From contig NZ_QEPQ01000002.1 in assembly GCF_003252795.1 (NCBI RefSeq), forward strand, positions 310,001 to 374,000: a stretch of DNA of 64,000 nt, written 5' to 3'. Positions 31,448 to 39,186 of the stretch are shown here, piece by piece. The number at the start of each line of letters is the position of its first letter. Positions within the stretch are counted from its first letter, which is position 1. The notes below the pieces were generated by a model. The model ran no database searches. It was not told where the DNA came from and saw nothing but the letters and a program-made list of their open reading frames with translations. This DNA comes from Haemophilus parainfluenzae. GTDB lineage: Bacteria; Pseudomonadota; Gammaproteobacteria; Enterobacterales; Pasteurellaceae. The position numbers and the translations under genes are program-made.

Positions 31448-32764
31448 CTATTTTAATTCTTTTGTTTCTTCCACTTTATCTTCTGGAAGGACAAGATTAA
31501 GAATTAAGGCAAGTAATGAGCCTACGGTAATGCCTGAACCGAGCACTTCTTTGAAGAAGTGCGGTAATTTATCAAGCAATTCTGGACGAGTCGTCACCGC
31601 TAAGCCACAGCCAATGGAAATGGCAATAATTAAACCATTACGTTTGCTACGCGCCACTTTATCTAACATTTGGATACCCGCGGCGATAATCATCGCGAAC
31701 ATCATTAAGCCTGCACCACCTAATACTGGTAATGGAATTGATACAATTAATGCACCGAATACAGGGAATAAACCGGCTAAAGCGAGAAGCACACCGGTTA
31801 GCGCAACCACGTGACGGCTTGCCACGCCAGTTAGAGAAATGACACCAATGTTTTGTGAGAATGATGAGAATGGCGTGGTGGACATAATGGCGGCTAAGGC
31901 TGATCCTAAACCATCGGCTAAAACCCCGCCGCGTAAATGTCTGCCAGTAATTTCGGTTTTGGTGGCATTACCTAGTGCTAAGAAGTTACCGCTTGATTCA
32001 ACGATTGTCACTAAATAGGCAATGGACATGCCGATAATACCTGAAATTGGGAAAGCTAAGCCAAAGTGCAGTGGTTGCGGAATCGCGAAAGTTTGTGCTT
32101 GTTTTACACCTTCAAAGCTTACCCATCCCATGGCTAAACACACAAGATAGCCTGTCATCATCCCAATAACGATCGCGGCTGCAGAGAAAATGCCTTTACC
32201 CCATTGCACGAGAGCGACCACGATCACTAAGACAAAGCTCGCCATCATTAAATTTTCTGGCGTCGCATAATTCGCATCACCACGTTGACCACCTGCAAAC
32301 CAGTCAACGGCAACTGGAATCAGGCTTAAGCCGATCATCATAACGACAGTTCCCGTCACAAGTGGTGGGAATAATTTACGAATATACGGCATGAAAAAGC
32401 TGCCGATAATCATCACTAAGGAACCAATGAGAGAAGAACCTAATATACCAGCGATGCCATATTCACTGAAACCAATGGCAAGTGCAGCAGCAACGAAAGT
32501 AAAACTGGTCCCCATCACACTTGGTAAACGAATACCAATAGGCCCCAAGCCTTTACATTGGATAACGGTTACTACACCAGAAATTAAAAGTGCTGCATTA
32601 ACTAATGTAATGGTATCTTCAGTCGGTAATTTTAAGACGTTACCAATGACCAATGGTACAGCAATAATTCCTCCTAGTGCGGCAAGTAAATGCTGTGCGG
32701 CAAGGAGTAAACTCAATCCGAAAGGTGGTTTGTCTTCCACTGTATAAAGCAGGTTGTTATTCAT
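31448..32764 (-). CDS. NCS2 family nucleobase permease, xanthine/purine type
   Basis: 438-residue polytopic symporter of the nucleobase:cation symporter-2 family. Family marks are the Gln-His pair in the first membrane segment (LLAAQHLLAALGG), the Glu in VESSGNFLALG, and the signature QNIGVISLTGVASR; T-G in this signature, where uracil permeases have T-R, places it with xanthine/urate transporters. A PurR-box-like operator overlaps its predicted promoter, which supports a purine substrate. Exact substrate (xanthine, urate, guanine or hypoxanthine) cannot be told from sequence alone. Confidence 0.88.
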   Translation of the reverse strand: MNNNLLYTVEDKPPFGLSLLLAAQHLLAALGGIIAVPLVIGNVLKLPTEDTITLVNAALLISGVVTVIQCKGLGPIGIRLPSVMGTSFTFVAAALAIGFSEYGIAGILGSSLIGSLVMIIGSFFMPYIRKLFPPLVTGTVVMMIGLSLIPVAVDWFAGGQRGDANYATPENLMMASFVLVIVVALVQWGKGIFSAAAIVIGMMTGYLVCLAMGWVSFEGVKQAQTFAIPQPLHFGLAFPISGIIGMSIAYLVTIVESSGNFLALGNATKTEITGRHLRGGVLADGLGSALAAIMSTTPFSSFSQNIGVISLTGVASRHVVALTGVLLALAGLFPVFGALIVSIPLPVLGGAGLMMFAMIIAAGIQMLDKVARSKRNGLIIAISIGCGLAVTTRPELLDKLPHFFKEVLGSGITVGSLLALILNLVLPEDKVEETKELK

Positions 32765-32794
32765 TTGGTTTCCCTAAGTAAAAAAATTGTGCGA

Positions 32795-32832
32795 ATTATA
32801 CGTTAATTTTGATTCAAGGCAAACGTTTGCGT
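32795..32832 (-). promoter_or_regulatory. PurR box overlapping a sigma-70 promoter of the NCS2 gene
   Basis: AGGCAAACGTTTGCGT (32817-32832) matches the PurR consensus ACGCAAACGTTTGCGT at 15 of 16 positions. On the minus strand TTGCCT (32817-32822) and TATAAT (32795-32800) with a 16-base spacer form a promoter, so the operator covers the -35 element. Repression when purines are plentiful is the expected outcome. Confidence 0.78.
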
Positions 32833-32846
32833 AAATAAGATAAAAA

Positions 32847-32884
32847 AAGTGCGGTTAAAAATCATCTTGTTTTTAACCGCACTT
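32847..32884. terminator. Uptake-signal inverted pair acting as terminator of the DASS gene
   Basis: AAGTGCGGTTAAAAA (32847-32861) and TTTTTAACCGCACTT (32870-32884) form a perfect 15-bp stem. On the minus strand it is followed by a long T-run, so it terminates the DASS permease gene. Confidence 0.88.
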
Positions 32885-32899
32885 ATTCGGTTTTAAAGG

Positions 32900-34297
32900 T
32901 TACATCCAGAAGATATAAGCAATTGTCCCGATAATTAGCATACAGGTTAAATCAATAAATTTACCCACGCGGATCATTTCTGATTGTTTAACAAAACCTG
33001 TCGAGTACACAATCGCATTTGGTGGGGTACCAACTGGCATCATAAAGGCACAAGATGCACCTAGACCGATAATCATCGCAAAACCAAGCGGTGGCATATT
33101 CAGTGCTTGTGCGATAGAAATAAAAATAGGGACAAGTAAAGCCGCACTTGCAGTGTTTGACGTAAATTCAGTCAAGCAGACAATAAAGGCTGCAACAATT
33201 AATGCCATCACATAGTAGTGACCGCCTTCAATGATGAAGACAATACCATCAGCCATGATTTTACTTGCACCAGACTGAGTCAATACCGAGCTTAAGGTTA
33301 AACCGCCACCGAAGAGGAACAGCACGCCCCATTCTGTATTTTCTTGTACTTGTTTCCAACTTGCGATCCCAGTTACACAAATGACAATTGCTGCGGAGAG
33401 TGCAACCATACTGTCAAAACTGCCAATTGGTTTTGGTAAGCCTAATAATTGAGAAATAATAGGGTTAAGGTATCCACCAAAAATCCAAAGAATCGCTACG
33501 GTGATAAAAATGACCAACGTTAAAATACGTTGTTTGGTCATGTGAATTTTTTCAAATTCAGCAGCAAAATGAAGGCCTAATTTGGGTTTAAATACAATAT
33601 ATAACCAACCAATAATAAGCGGGAATAAAATTAACATCACTGGCGTGCCATACATTAACCAGTCAGCAAAGTCTAAATGGAGCTGTGAAGCGGCAATGGC
33701 ATTAGGCGGGCTTCCCACAAGCGTTCCCATTCCACCGATGGTCGCACTATAAGCGATCCCTAAAAGCACAAATACATAAGTATTATGTTCTTCTTTTTGA
33801 TCTAATTGACTCAGAATGGTCATTGAAAGCGGAATCATCATCGCGGCAGTTGCTGTATTACTCATCCACATAGATAAAAATGCTGTAGCTAAGAAAAGGT
33901 AAAGCACCGCAACAAAGAGACGACCTTTTGCTAATTGCATGATTTTATTAGAAATCATTTTGTCGATCTTTTGCACATTTAATGCGGTAGCAATCGCAAA
34001 ACCACCAAAGAATAAGAAAATGGTAGGATCAGCAAAGGCAACAAGCGCCTCACGACTATTTACCAATCCGAGTAATACCGACAAAATAGGAACAAATAGC
34101 GCCGTGATAGTCACGTTTACCGCTTCTGTTAACCATAAAATAGCCACGAATGCCAATAATGCTAAGCCTTTATTGGCAGAAGGCTCAAAAGGAAGAATGT
34201 TTAATAAAACAAAAAAGAGAATCACATCAGCAAGGAATACCACTGCATTTTTATTCCAAGCTTTAGATTGCGAGTCCGTAATGGGAGTTTGTTGCAT
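32900..34297 (-). CDS. DASS/SLC13 family anion:Na+ symporter (dicarboxylate-type)
   Basis: 465-residue inner-membrane symporter with about eleven hydrophobic segments and two SNT motifs, SNTATAAMM and SNTASAALL, each followed by a proline-containing loop (GSPPNAIAAS and GTPPNAIVYS). These inverted-repeat motifs bind sodium and the carboxylate substrate in the VcINDY family. The substrate may be succinate, malate, citrate or a related anion. The 5' leader on the minus strand has imperfect tandem A/T units of 12-14 bp (34298-34332), and an extended -10 (TGCTAGAAT) lies further upstream. Confidence 0.88.
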   Translation of the reverse strand: MQQTPITDSQSKAWNKNAVVFLADVILFFVLLNILPFEPSANKGLALLAFVAILWLTEAVNVTITALFVPILSVLLGLVNSREALVAFADPTIFLFFGGFAIATALNVQKIDKMISNKIMQLAKGRLFVAVLYLFLATAFLSMWMSNTATAAMMIPLSMTILSQLDQKEEHNTYVFVLLGIAYSATIGGMGTLVGSPPNAIAASQLHLDFADWLMYGTPVMLILFPLIIGWLYIVFKPKLGLHFAAEFEKIHMTKQRILTLVIFITVAILWIFGGYLNPIISQLLGLPKPIGSFDSMVALSAAIVICVTGIASWKQVQENTEWGVLFLFGGGLTLSSVLTQSGASKIMADGIVFIIEGGHYYVMALIVAAFIVCLTEFTSNTASAALLVPIFISIAQALNMPPLGFAMIIGLGASCAFMMPVGTPPNAIVYSTGFVKQSEMIRVGKFIDLTCMLIIGTIAYIFWM

Positions 34298-34408
34298 ATA
34301 TTTTTTCCTATATATTTTTTTCTATATATTTTAAGAAGTTGGCGATTCTAGCATAAGTGTATTTAATCAGAAAATAGGGAGGTACTAAAAATTGATTAGT
34401 ATTAAAGC

Positions 34409-34446
34409 AAAGAGCGGTCAAAATCAGATATTTTTGACCGCTCTTT
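34409..34446. terminator. AGAGCGGTC-type terminator of the UDG-family gene
   Basis: AAAGAGCGGTCAAAA (34409-34423) and TTTTGACCGCTCTTT (34432-34446) form a perfect 15-bp stem, with an A- or T-rich flank on each side. It lies downstream of the UDG-family gene on the minus strand. Confidence 0.86.
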
Positions 34447-34463
34447 ATTCGTGGAATATTTGT

Positions 34464-35045
34464 TTAACGGGATAAAATCGCTTTCACTTGTTTTTGTAAT
34501 GTTGGTACTATTTCTTGTTCAAACCACGGATTCTTCTTGAGCCAAATTTGGTTGCGTGGAGAAGGATGAACGAGCGGAAGAAACTGAGGGAGAAAATCAC
34601 GGAAATGGTGAACCGTCTCAGTGACATTAAGGTTATTTTCTGGCAAATAATATTTTTGTGCATATTGTCCAATGAGAATCGTCAGCTCAATATTGGGTAG
34701 ATTAGCGAGAATTGCTGGATGCCATTTTTCCGCAAAACCTTTGCGCGGTGGTAAATCACCCGATTTTCCTTTTCCAGGGTAATAAAAATCCATTGGAATG
34801 ACAGCAAACATACCTGAATGATAAAAGGTATCGCGATCCACACCTAGCCATTCACGTAGGCGATCACCGCTTTTATCATTCCAATATAAACGACTTTCTT
34901 GCGCTTTAATTCCGGGAGCTTGTCCGACTATATTAATACGAGCCGTGGTTGGTGCGGCAAAAAGCGGTTCAATGCCTTGTGAAGTAAAAGATTGATTGTC
35001 GGGATCTTGCATAATGGATTGCGTGATTTGTGTAAGTGTTGGCAT
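34464..35045 (-). CDS. Uracil-DNA glycosylase family protein
   Basis: 193-residue protein of the broad uracil-DNA glycosylase superfamily. The N-terminal water-activating-type motif reads INIVGQAPGIKAQES and the C-terminal DNA-binding-type motif reads LVHPSPRNQIWLKKNPWF. It is a small family member, distinct from canonical Ung. Whether it excises uracil or another base is not known. It lies downstream of nrdD behind a terminator, so it is probably separately expressed. Confidence 0.82.
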   Translation of the reverse strand: MPTLTQITQSIMQDPDNQSFTSQGIEPLFAAPTTARINIVGQAPGIKAQESRLYWNDKSGDRLREWLGVDRDTFYHSGMFAVIPMDFYYPGKGKSGDLPPRKGFAEKWHPAILANLPNIELTILIGQYAQKYYLPENNLNVTETVHHFRDFLPQFLPLVHPSPRNQIWLKKNPWFEQEIVPTLQKQVKAILSR

Positions 35046-35069
35046 GGGACTTCCTTATTTATTGAAATA

Positions 35070-35098
35070 AAAATAGCTCACTTTTGATGAGCTATTTT
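35070..35098 (-). terminator. Intrinsic terminator after nrdD
   Basis: AAAATAGCTCA (35070-35080) and TGAGCTATTTT (35088-35098), an 11-bp stem followed on the minus strand by a T-rich tail. Confidence 0.85.
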
Positions 35099-35119
35099 AT
35101 CATAATCAATGTTGCGACA

Positions 35120-37246
35120 TTATAGGTGTTTCACTCGACGTTTTACTTCTTCCTGTTTGCCCGCATTGAATGGACGAGCATCAGGACTGCCGAGATAACC
35201 ACAAACCCGTCGGGTTACGGAGACTTTTGCACTGTCATGATTACCGCATTTCGGACAGACAAAGCCTTTACTTGTGCAATTAAACTCTCCTGTAAAACCA
35301 CATTCATAACATTCATCAATTGGCGTATTGGTGCCGTAATAAGGCACACGATCGTAGCTATAATCCCATACGTCTTCGAGTGCTTTCAGGTTATGTTGAA
35401 TGTTAGGGTATTCGCCATAACAGATAAAGCCGCCACTCGCTAATTCAGGATAAGGCATTTCAAAGTCTAATTTATCGTATGGATTCACTTTTTTCTCTAC
35501 ATCTAAGTGATAGCTATTAGTGTAGTAGCCTTTATCGGTAACGCCGTCAATGACACCAAATTGTTTGGTATCTAAACGGCAGAAACGATCACACAAGTTT
35601 TCACTTGGTGTGGAATAAAGGCTAAATGCATAACCCGTTTCTTTCTGCCATTGTTTTACCGCTTCATTTAAACGACGCACAATCGCGATCCCTTTTTCAC
35701 GCAGTTGTTCATCGTCAAAAATATGCCCTTGTTTGTACAGTGCATTGATGGTTTCGTGAATACCAATATAGCCTAAAGAAATTGATGCTCGTCCATTTTT
35801 GAAAATATCCGCAACATTATCATCGGCTTTCAAGCGAACGCCACAAGCACCTTCCATATAGAGAATTGGCGCGACACGAGCTTTAGTATTTTCTAAGCGA
35901 GCAATACGGGTAAGCAAGGCTTTCTTCGCGAGGGCTAAGCGTTCATCTAAAGTGCGGTAGAATTTTTCTTCGTTTCCTTGTGCTTCAAGGGCAATACGAG
36001 GCAGATTCAAACTCACCACGCCTAAATTATTGCGACCATCATGCACTTCATGACCGTTTTCTTCATAAGCACCCAAGAAGCTACGACAACCCATTGGCGC
36101 TTTGAATGAACCGGTGACTTTGACCACTTGATCATAGTTTAAAATATCTGGATACATGCGTTTTGAGGCGCATTCTAATGCCAGTTTTTTAATATCATAG
36201 TTTGGATCTTGTTCGTTTTGGTTCACACCTTTTTTAATCGTAAAGACCAGTTTAGGGAAGACGGGCGTTTTGTGATTTTTACCCAAGCCACGAATACGGT
36301 TTTTCAAAATTGATTGCTGAATTAAACGTTCTTGCCAACTTGTACCTAAGCCAAAACCGAAGGTGACAAACGGCGTTTGACCATTTGACGTATGGAGCGT
36401 ATTAACTTCATATTCAAGGGATTGAAACGCATCAAAACATTCTTTTTCAATCAACGCTTTTGCATAACCTTCAGCATCAGGAATTTGCCATTGTGCAGCA
36501 TTTTTTAAATGTTTTTCGAAACTGAGTTGAATATAAGGCGCAAGCACTTCATCAATACGATTAATAGTTGTACCGCCATAAATATGGCTGGCTACTTGAG
36601 CAATAATTTGTGCGGTAACCGCTGTTGCTGTGCCGATAGATTTCGGTGGTTCAATTTCGGCATTACCCATTTTAAAGCCATGCGAAAGCATGCCTTTTAG
36701 ATCAACGAGCATGCAGTTAAACATCGGGAAAAATGGTGCGTAGTCTAAGTCGTGATAGTGGATTTCCCCTTTTTCATGGGCTTCAACAACATCTCTTGGC
36801 AGAATATGACGTTTGGCATAATGTTTTGCCACAATACCCGCCAGTAAATCACGTTGGGTAGGGATAACTTTCGCATCTTTATTTGCGTTTTCATTAAGCA
36901 ATTCCACGTTACTTTGCTCAATCAGTCCTTCAATTTCTTTGGTTAATTGGCTGCGTTTTTCACGTGCAAGATCACGATCGTGACGATATTCAATATAAGC
37001 ACGTGCAATTTGTGGATACTTGCTTGTCATTAAGTGATTTTCAACGATTTTTTGAATCTGGTTGATATCAATTTCATACTGATAGTGACTAAAAATTTCA
37101 GTATTAATCTGCTGACTCAGAGCATGGATATACATTTCATCAACAATATTGACCGCACTTGCCGCTTTTTTGATGGCATTAGTAATACGTTGTAGGTCAA
37201 ACCAAATTCGTGAACCATCACGCTTAATCACGAAGAAAGCATTCAT
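35120..37246 (-). CDS. nrdD: NrdD, anaerobic (class III) ribonucleoside-triphosphate reductase
   Basis: Oxygen-sensitive glycyl-radical enzyme making dNTPs during anaerobic growth, activated by NrdG. The 708-residue protein has an N-terminal ATP-cone (about residues 1-95: VIKRDGSRIWFDLQRITNAIKK), the catalytic barrel, a C-terminal zinc site with two CxxC pairs (CYEC and CPKC), and the glycyl radical loop RVCGYLGSPDARPFNAG around residue 683. An AGGAG ribosome-binding site precedes the ATG. The 5' region carries a proximal promoter under two NrdR boxes and a distal Fnr-type promoter with a Fur-like box. Confidence 0.97.
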   Translation of the reverse strand: MNAFFVIKRDGSRIWFDLQRITNAIKKAASAVNIVDEMYIHALSQQINTEIFSHYQYEIDINQIQKIVENHLMTSKYPQIARAYIEYRHDRDLAREKRSQLTKEIEGLIEQSNVELLNENANKDAKVIPTQRDLLAGIVAKHYAKRHILPRDVVEAHEKGEIHYHDLDYAPFFPMFNCMLVDLKGMLSHGFKMGNAEIEPPKSIGTATAVTAQIIAQVASHIYGGTTINRIDEVLAPYIQLSFEKHLKNAAQWQIPDAEGYAKALIEKECFDAFQSLEYEVNTLHTSNGQTPFVTFGFGLGTSWQERLIQQSILKNRIRGLGKNHKTPVFPKLVFTIKKGVNQNEQDPNYDIKKLALECASKRMYPDILNYDQVVKVTGSFKAPMGCRSFLGAYEENGHEVHDGRNNLGVVSLNLPRIALEAQGNEEKFYRTLDERLALAKKALLTRIARLENTKARVAPILYMEGACGVRLKADDNVADIFKNGRASISLGYIGIHETINALYKQGHIFDDEQLREKGIAIVRRLNEAVKQWQKETGYAFSLYSTPSENLCDRFCRLDTKQFGVIDGVTDKGYYTNSYHLDVEKKVNPYDKLDFEMPYPELASGGFICYGEYPNIQHNLKALEDVWDYSYDRVPYYGTNTPIDECYECGFTGEFNCTSKGFVCPKCGNHDSAKVSVTRRVCGYLGSPDARPFNAGKQEEVKRRVKHL

Positions 37247-37284
37247 TTTATGACTCCTATATAGCTAACTTTAAAAAAACGAAA

Positions 37285-37332
37285 GCACTATATATAGTTT
37301 TAATTTATCGGTCAATACACAATATGTAGTGT
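37285..37332 (-). promoter_or_regulatory. NrdR box pair overlapping the proximal nrdD promoter
   Basis: GCACTATATATAGTTT (37285-37300) and ACACAATATGTAGTGT (37317-37332) match the NrdR box form ACACWATATATWGTGT. Their centres are 32 bp apart, three helical turns, as usual for NrdR. On the minus strand TTGACC (37310-37315) and TATAGT (37287-37292), spacer 17, form a sigma-70 promoter whose -10 lies inside the first box and whose -35 abuts the second. Confidence 0.85.
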
Positions 37333-37402
37333 TATTTTGTATTTATTGATGCTTAAAATTGAGTCGAAACCTTGCTAAATCTGGAAAGAATATGTGTTTT
37401 TG

Positions 37403-37419
37403 TTGAGAATTATTCTCAA
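37403..37419 (-). promoter_or_regulatory. Fur-box-like palindrome upstream of nrdD
   Basis: TTGAGAATTATTCTCAA is a perfect 17-bp palindrome; its inner 15 bases match the Fur 7-1-7 consensus TGATAATNATTATCA except at one symmetric pair. It covers the -10 element of the predicted Fnr-dependent promoter. Only nrdD lies downstream in this direction. Confidence 0.6.
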
Positions 37420-37450
37420 ATTATTTTTTAATAAATTTGATCTATGTCAA
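37409..37450 (-). promoter_or_regulatory. Predicted class II Fnr-dependent promoter of nrdD
   Basis: TTGATCTATGTCAA (37437-37450) matches the Fnr consensus TTGATNNNNATCAA at nine of the ten specified positions. On the minus strand a -10 hexamer AATAAT (37409-37414) follows exactly 22 bases later, which places the Fnr site at about -41.5. The start would be near 37402, giving a leader of about 155 nt. Confidence 0.72.
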
Positions 37451-37470
37451 GATTTTTGGCAATAAAAAAA

Positions 37471-37488
37471 CGGACGAAAAATCGTCCG
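37471..37488 (-). terminator. Intrinsic terminator after grpE
   Basis: CGGACGA (37471-37477) and TCGTCCG (37482-37488); on the minus strand it is followed by a seven-base T-run. Confidence 0.82.
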
Positions 37489-37511
37489 CTCTTTAAGTCA
37501 TAGAAAAGAAA

Positions 37512-38087
37512 TTAAGCTGCAACCATTACCATGGCTGGGCGAATCACTCGACCATTTAAGGTATAACCTTTTTGTAAAACGGTGGTGATTTGATTAGTTG
37601 TAAAGCCTTCTGCTGGTTGCATAGAGATAGCTTGGTGAAGATCCGGATTAAAGGTATCGCCTACTGCACCAACAGGCTCGACACCAAAGCGAGAAACTGT
37701 TGAGAGTAATTCTTTTAAAGTCAGCTCGACGCCATCGAATAAGGCTTTGATATTTTCATCTTCCTTATTGGCTGGTGTGGCAAGCGCACGCTCTAAGTTA
37801 TCAATGGTATTTAAAATGTCTTTTGAGAATTTTTCGAGCGCAAATTTATGTGCTTTTTCGATGTCTTGTTCGCTACGACGACGCATATTATCAATTTCTG
37901 CACGCGTACGGAGCAATAAATCTTGCTCTTTTTTAGAGGTTTCTTCTACTTGTGCTTTTAATTGTTCTTCAAGTTCTTGTACTCGGGCAATCGCTTCTTC
38001 TAACGGATCTTCCGTTGAAGTGGTTTCCTGCTGAACTTCTTCAACAAGTTCTTCATTTTCATTTAAGTTTTGTGCTTGTTCTGACAT
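37512..38087 (-). CDS. grpE: GrpE, DnaK nucleotide exchange factor
   Basis: 191-residue co-chaperone releasing ADP from DnaK. The acidic, disordered N-terminus is followed by a long helical region (about residues 35-100) with [20 protein letters not shown], and a C-terminal beta domain with [20 protein letters not shown] and [19 protein letters not shown]. The start at 38087 (MSEQAQNL) is preferred over one four codons upstream because GGAG lies at proper distance. Divergent from nadK. Confidence 0.96.
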   Translation of the reverse strand: MSEQAQNLNENEELVEEVQQETTSTEDPLEEAIARVQELEEQLKAQVEETSKKEQDLLLRTRAEIDNMRRRSEQDIEKAHKFALEKFSKDILNTIDNLERALATPANKEDENIKALFDGVELTLKELLSTVSRFGVEPVGAVGDTFNPDLHQAISMQPAEGFTTNQITTVLQKGYTLNGRVIRPAMVMVAA

Positions 38088-38217
38088 CTTTTTCTCCATT
38101 TATCAAAAATTAGTGCTATTTTAGCAAAACTGAATTGCTATGTAATATAATGGCTAAAATTTTAAATTCAAGTGCGGTCAAAAATCAGGAAGTCTGTACT
38201 TGGGAGCAATCATAGTT

Positions 38218-39108
38218 ATGGATGAATTAGTCAAATCATTTAAAACCATCGCCTTGATGGGAAAACCACGTCGCGACATTAATTTGCAAATGCATAAAAA
38301 CTTGTATCAGTGGCTGAAAGAGCGAGGATATCAAGTTTTAGTTGAAAAAGAAGTGGGGGAAAAATTCGGTTTACCGGAAGAGGTGTTAGCAACGGTTGAA
38401 GAAATTGGAGAGCAAGCTCAACTCGTGATTGTAATCGGTGGTGATGGCAATATGCTAGGGCGTGCTCGCATTTTGGCTAAATATAATATTCCAATGATTG
38501 GCATTAACCGAGGCAACTTAGGCTTTTTGACCGATATTGACCCGAAAAATGCTTATGCACAGCTCGAAGCGTGTTTAGAACATGGTGAATTTTTTGTAGA
38601 AGAGCGTTTTTTATTGGAAGCTAAAATTGAACGGAACGGTGAAATTATCTCCAGTAGCAATGCCGTAAATGAGGCGGTGATTCACCCAGCTAAAATTGCG
38701 CACATGATTGATTTCCATGTTTACATCAATGATAAATTCGCGTTTTCTCAGCGTTCAGATGGTTTAATTGTTTCCACTCCCACAGGTTCAACCGCTTATT
38801 CGCTTTCCGCAGGCGGCCCAATTTTAACGCCAAATTTAAATGCGATTGCCCTTGTGCCGATGTTCCCACATACACTTTCTTCTCGACCATTAGTCATTGA
38901 TGGCGATAGCAAAATTTCAATTCGCTTTGCAGAACATAATACTTCACAGTTGGAATTAGGCTGTGATAGTCAAATTGCGCTAGATTTTTCTCCTGATGAT
39001 ATCGTTCATATTGAAAAAAGCCCGCATAAACTGCGCCTATTACACCTAAAAAATTATAATTATTACAATGTATTAAGCACAAAATTAGGCTGGCTTAAAA
39101 ATTTCTAA
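38218..39108 (+). CDS. nadK: NadK, NAD kinase
   Basis: ATP-dependent kinase making NADP from NAD. The 296-residue product has the [11 protein letters not shown] motif, [19 protein letters not shown] and [15 protein letters not shown], all standard. An in-frame TTG at 38200 exists, but the ATG at 38218 ([20 protein letters not shown]) matches the start region of homologues; the ribosome-binding site there (GGGAG) is rather distant. An uptake signal at 38170-38178 lies in the divergent gap with grpE. Confidence 0.95.
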   Translation: MDELVKSFKTIALMGKPRRDINLQMHKNLYQWLKERGYQVLVEKEVGEKFGLPEEVLATVEEIGEQAQLVIVIGGDGNMLGRARILAKYNIPMIGINRGNLGFLTDIDPKNAYAQLEACLEHGEFFVEERFLLEAKIERNGEIISSSNAVNEAVIHPAKIAHMIDFHVYINDKFAFSQRSDGLIVSTPTGSTAYSLSAGGPILTPNLNAIALVPMFPHTLSSRPLVIDGDSKISIRFAEHNTSQLELGCDSQIALDFSPDDIVHIEKSPHKLRLLHLKNYNYYNVLSTKLGWLKNF

Positions 39109-39131
39109 TCCCAAAAGTTTAAAAATCTCTT

Positions 39132-39156
39132 TACTGTATATTACATCAGTTATAAT
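39132..39156 (+). promoter_or_regulatory. LexA (SOS) box and -10 element of recN
   Basis: TACTGTATATTACATCAGTT (39132-39151) is close to the LexA consensus TACTGTATATATATACAGTA, differing in the second half-site. It runs directly into TATAAT (39151-39156). A further ATATACAGTT half-site at 39163-39172 may be a second, weaker operator, as recN in E. coli has multiple SOS boxes. Confidence 0.72.
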
Positions 39157-39186
39157 ATATGGATATACAGTTAAGGAGATTTTTTT

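Noticed and set aside
31448-32764. Naming the NCS2 gene uraA
   Set aside because: The signature QNIGVISLTG and the PurR operator favour a purine transporter, so the uracil permease symbol would mislead.
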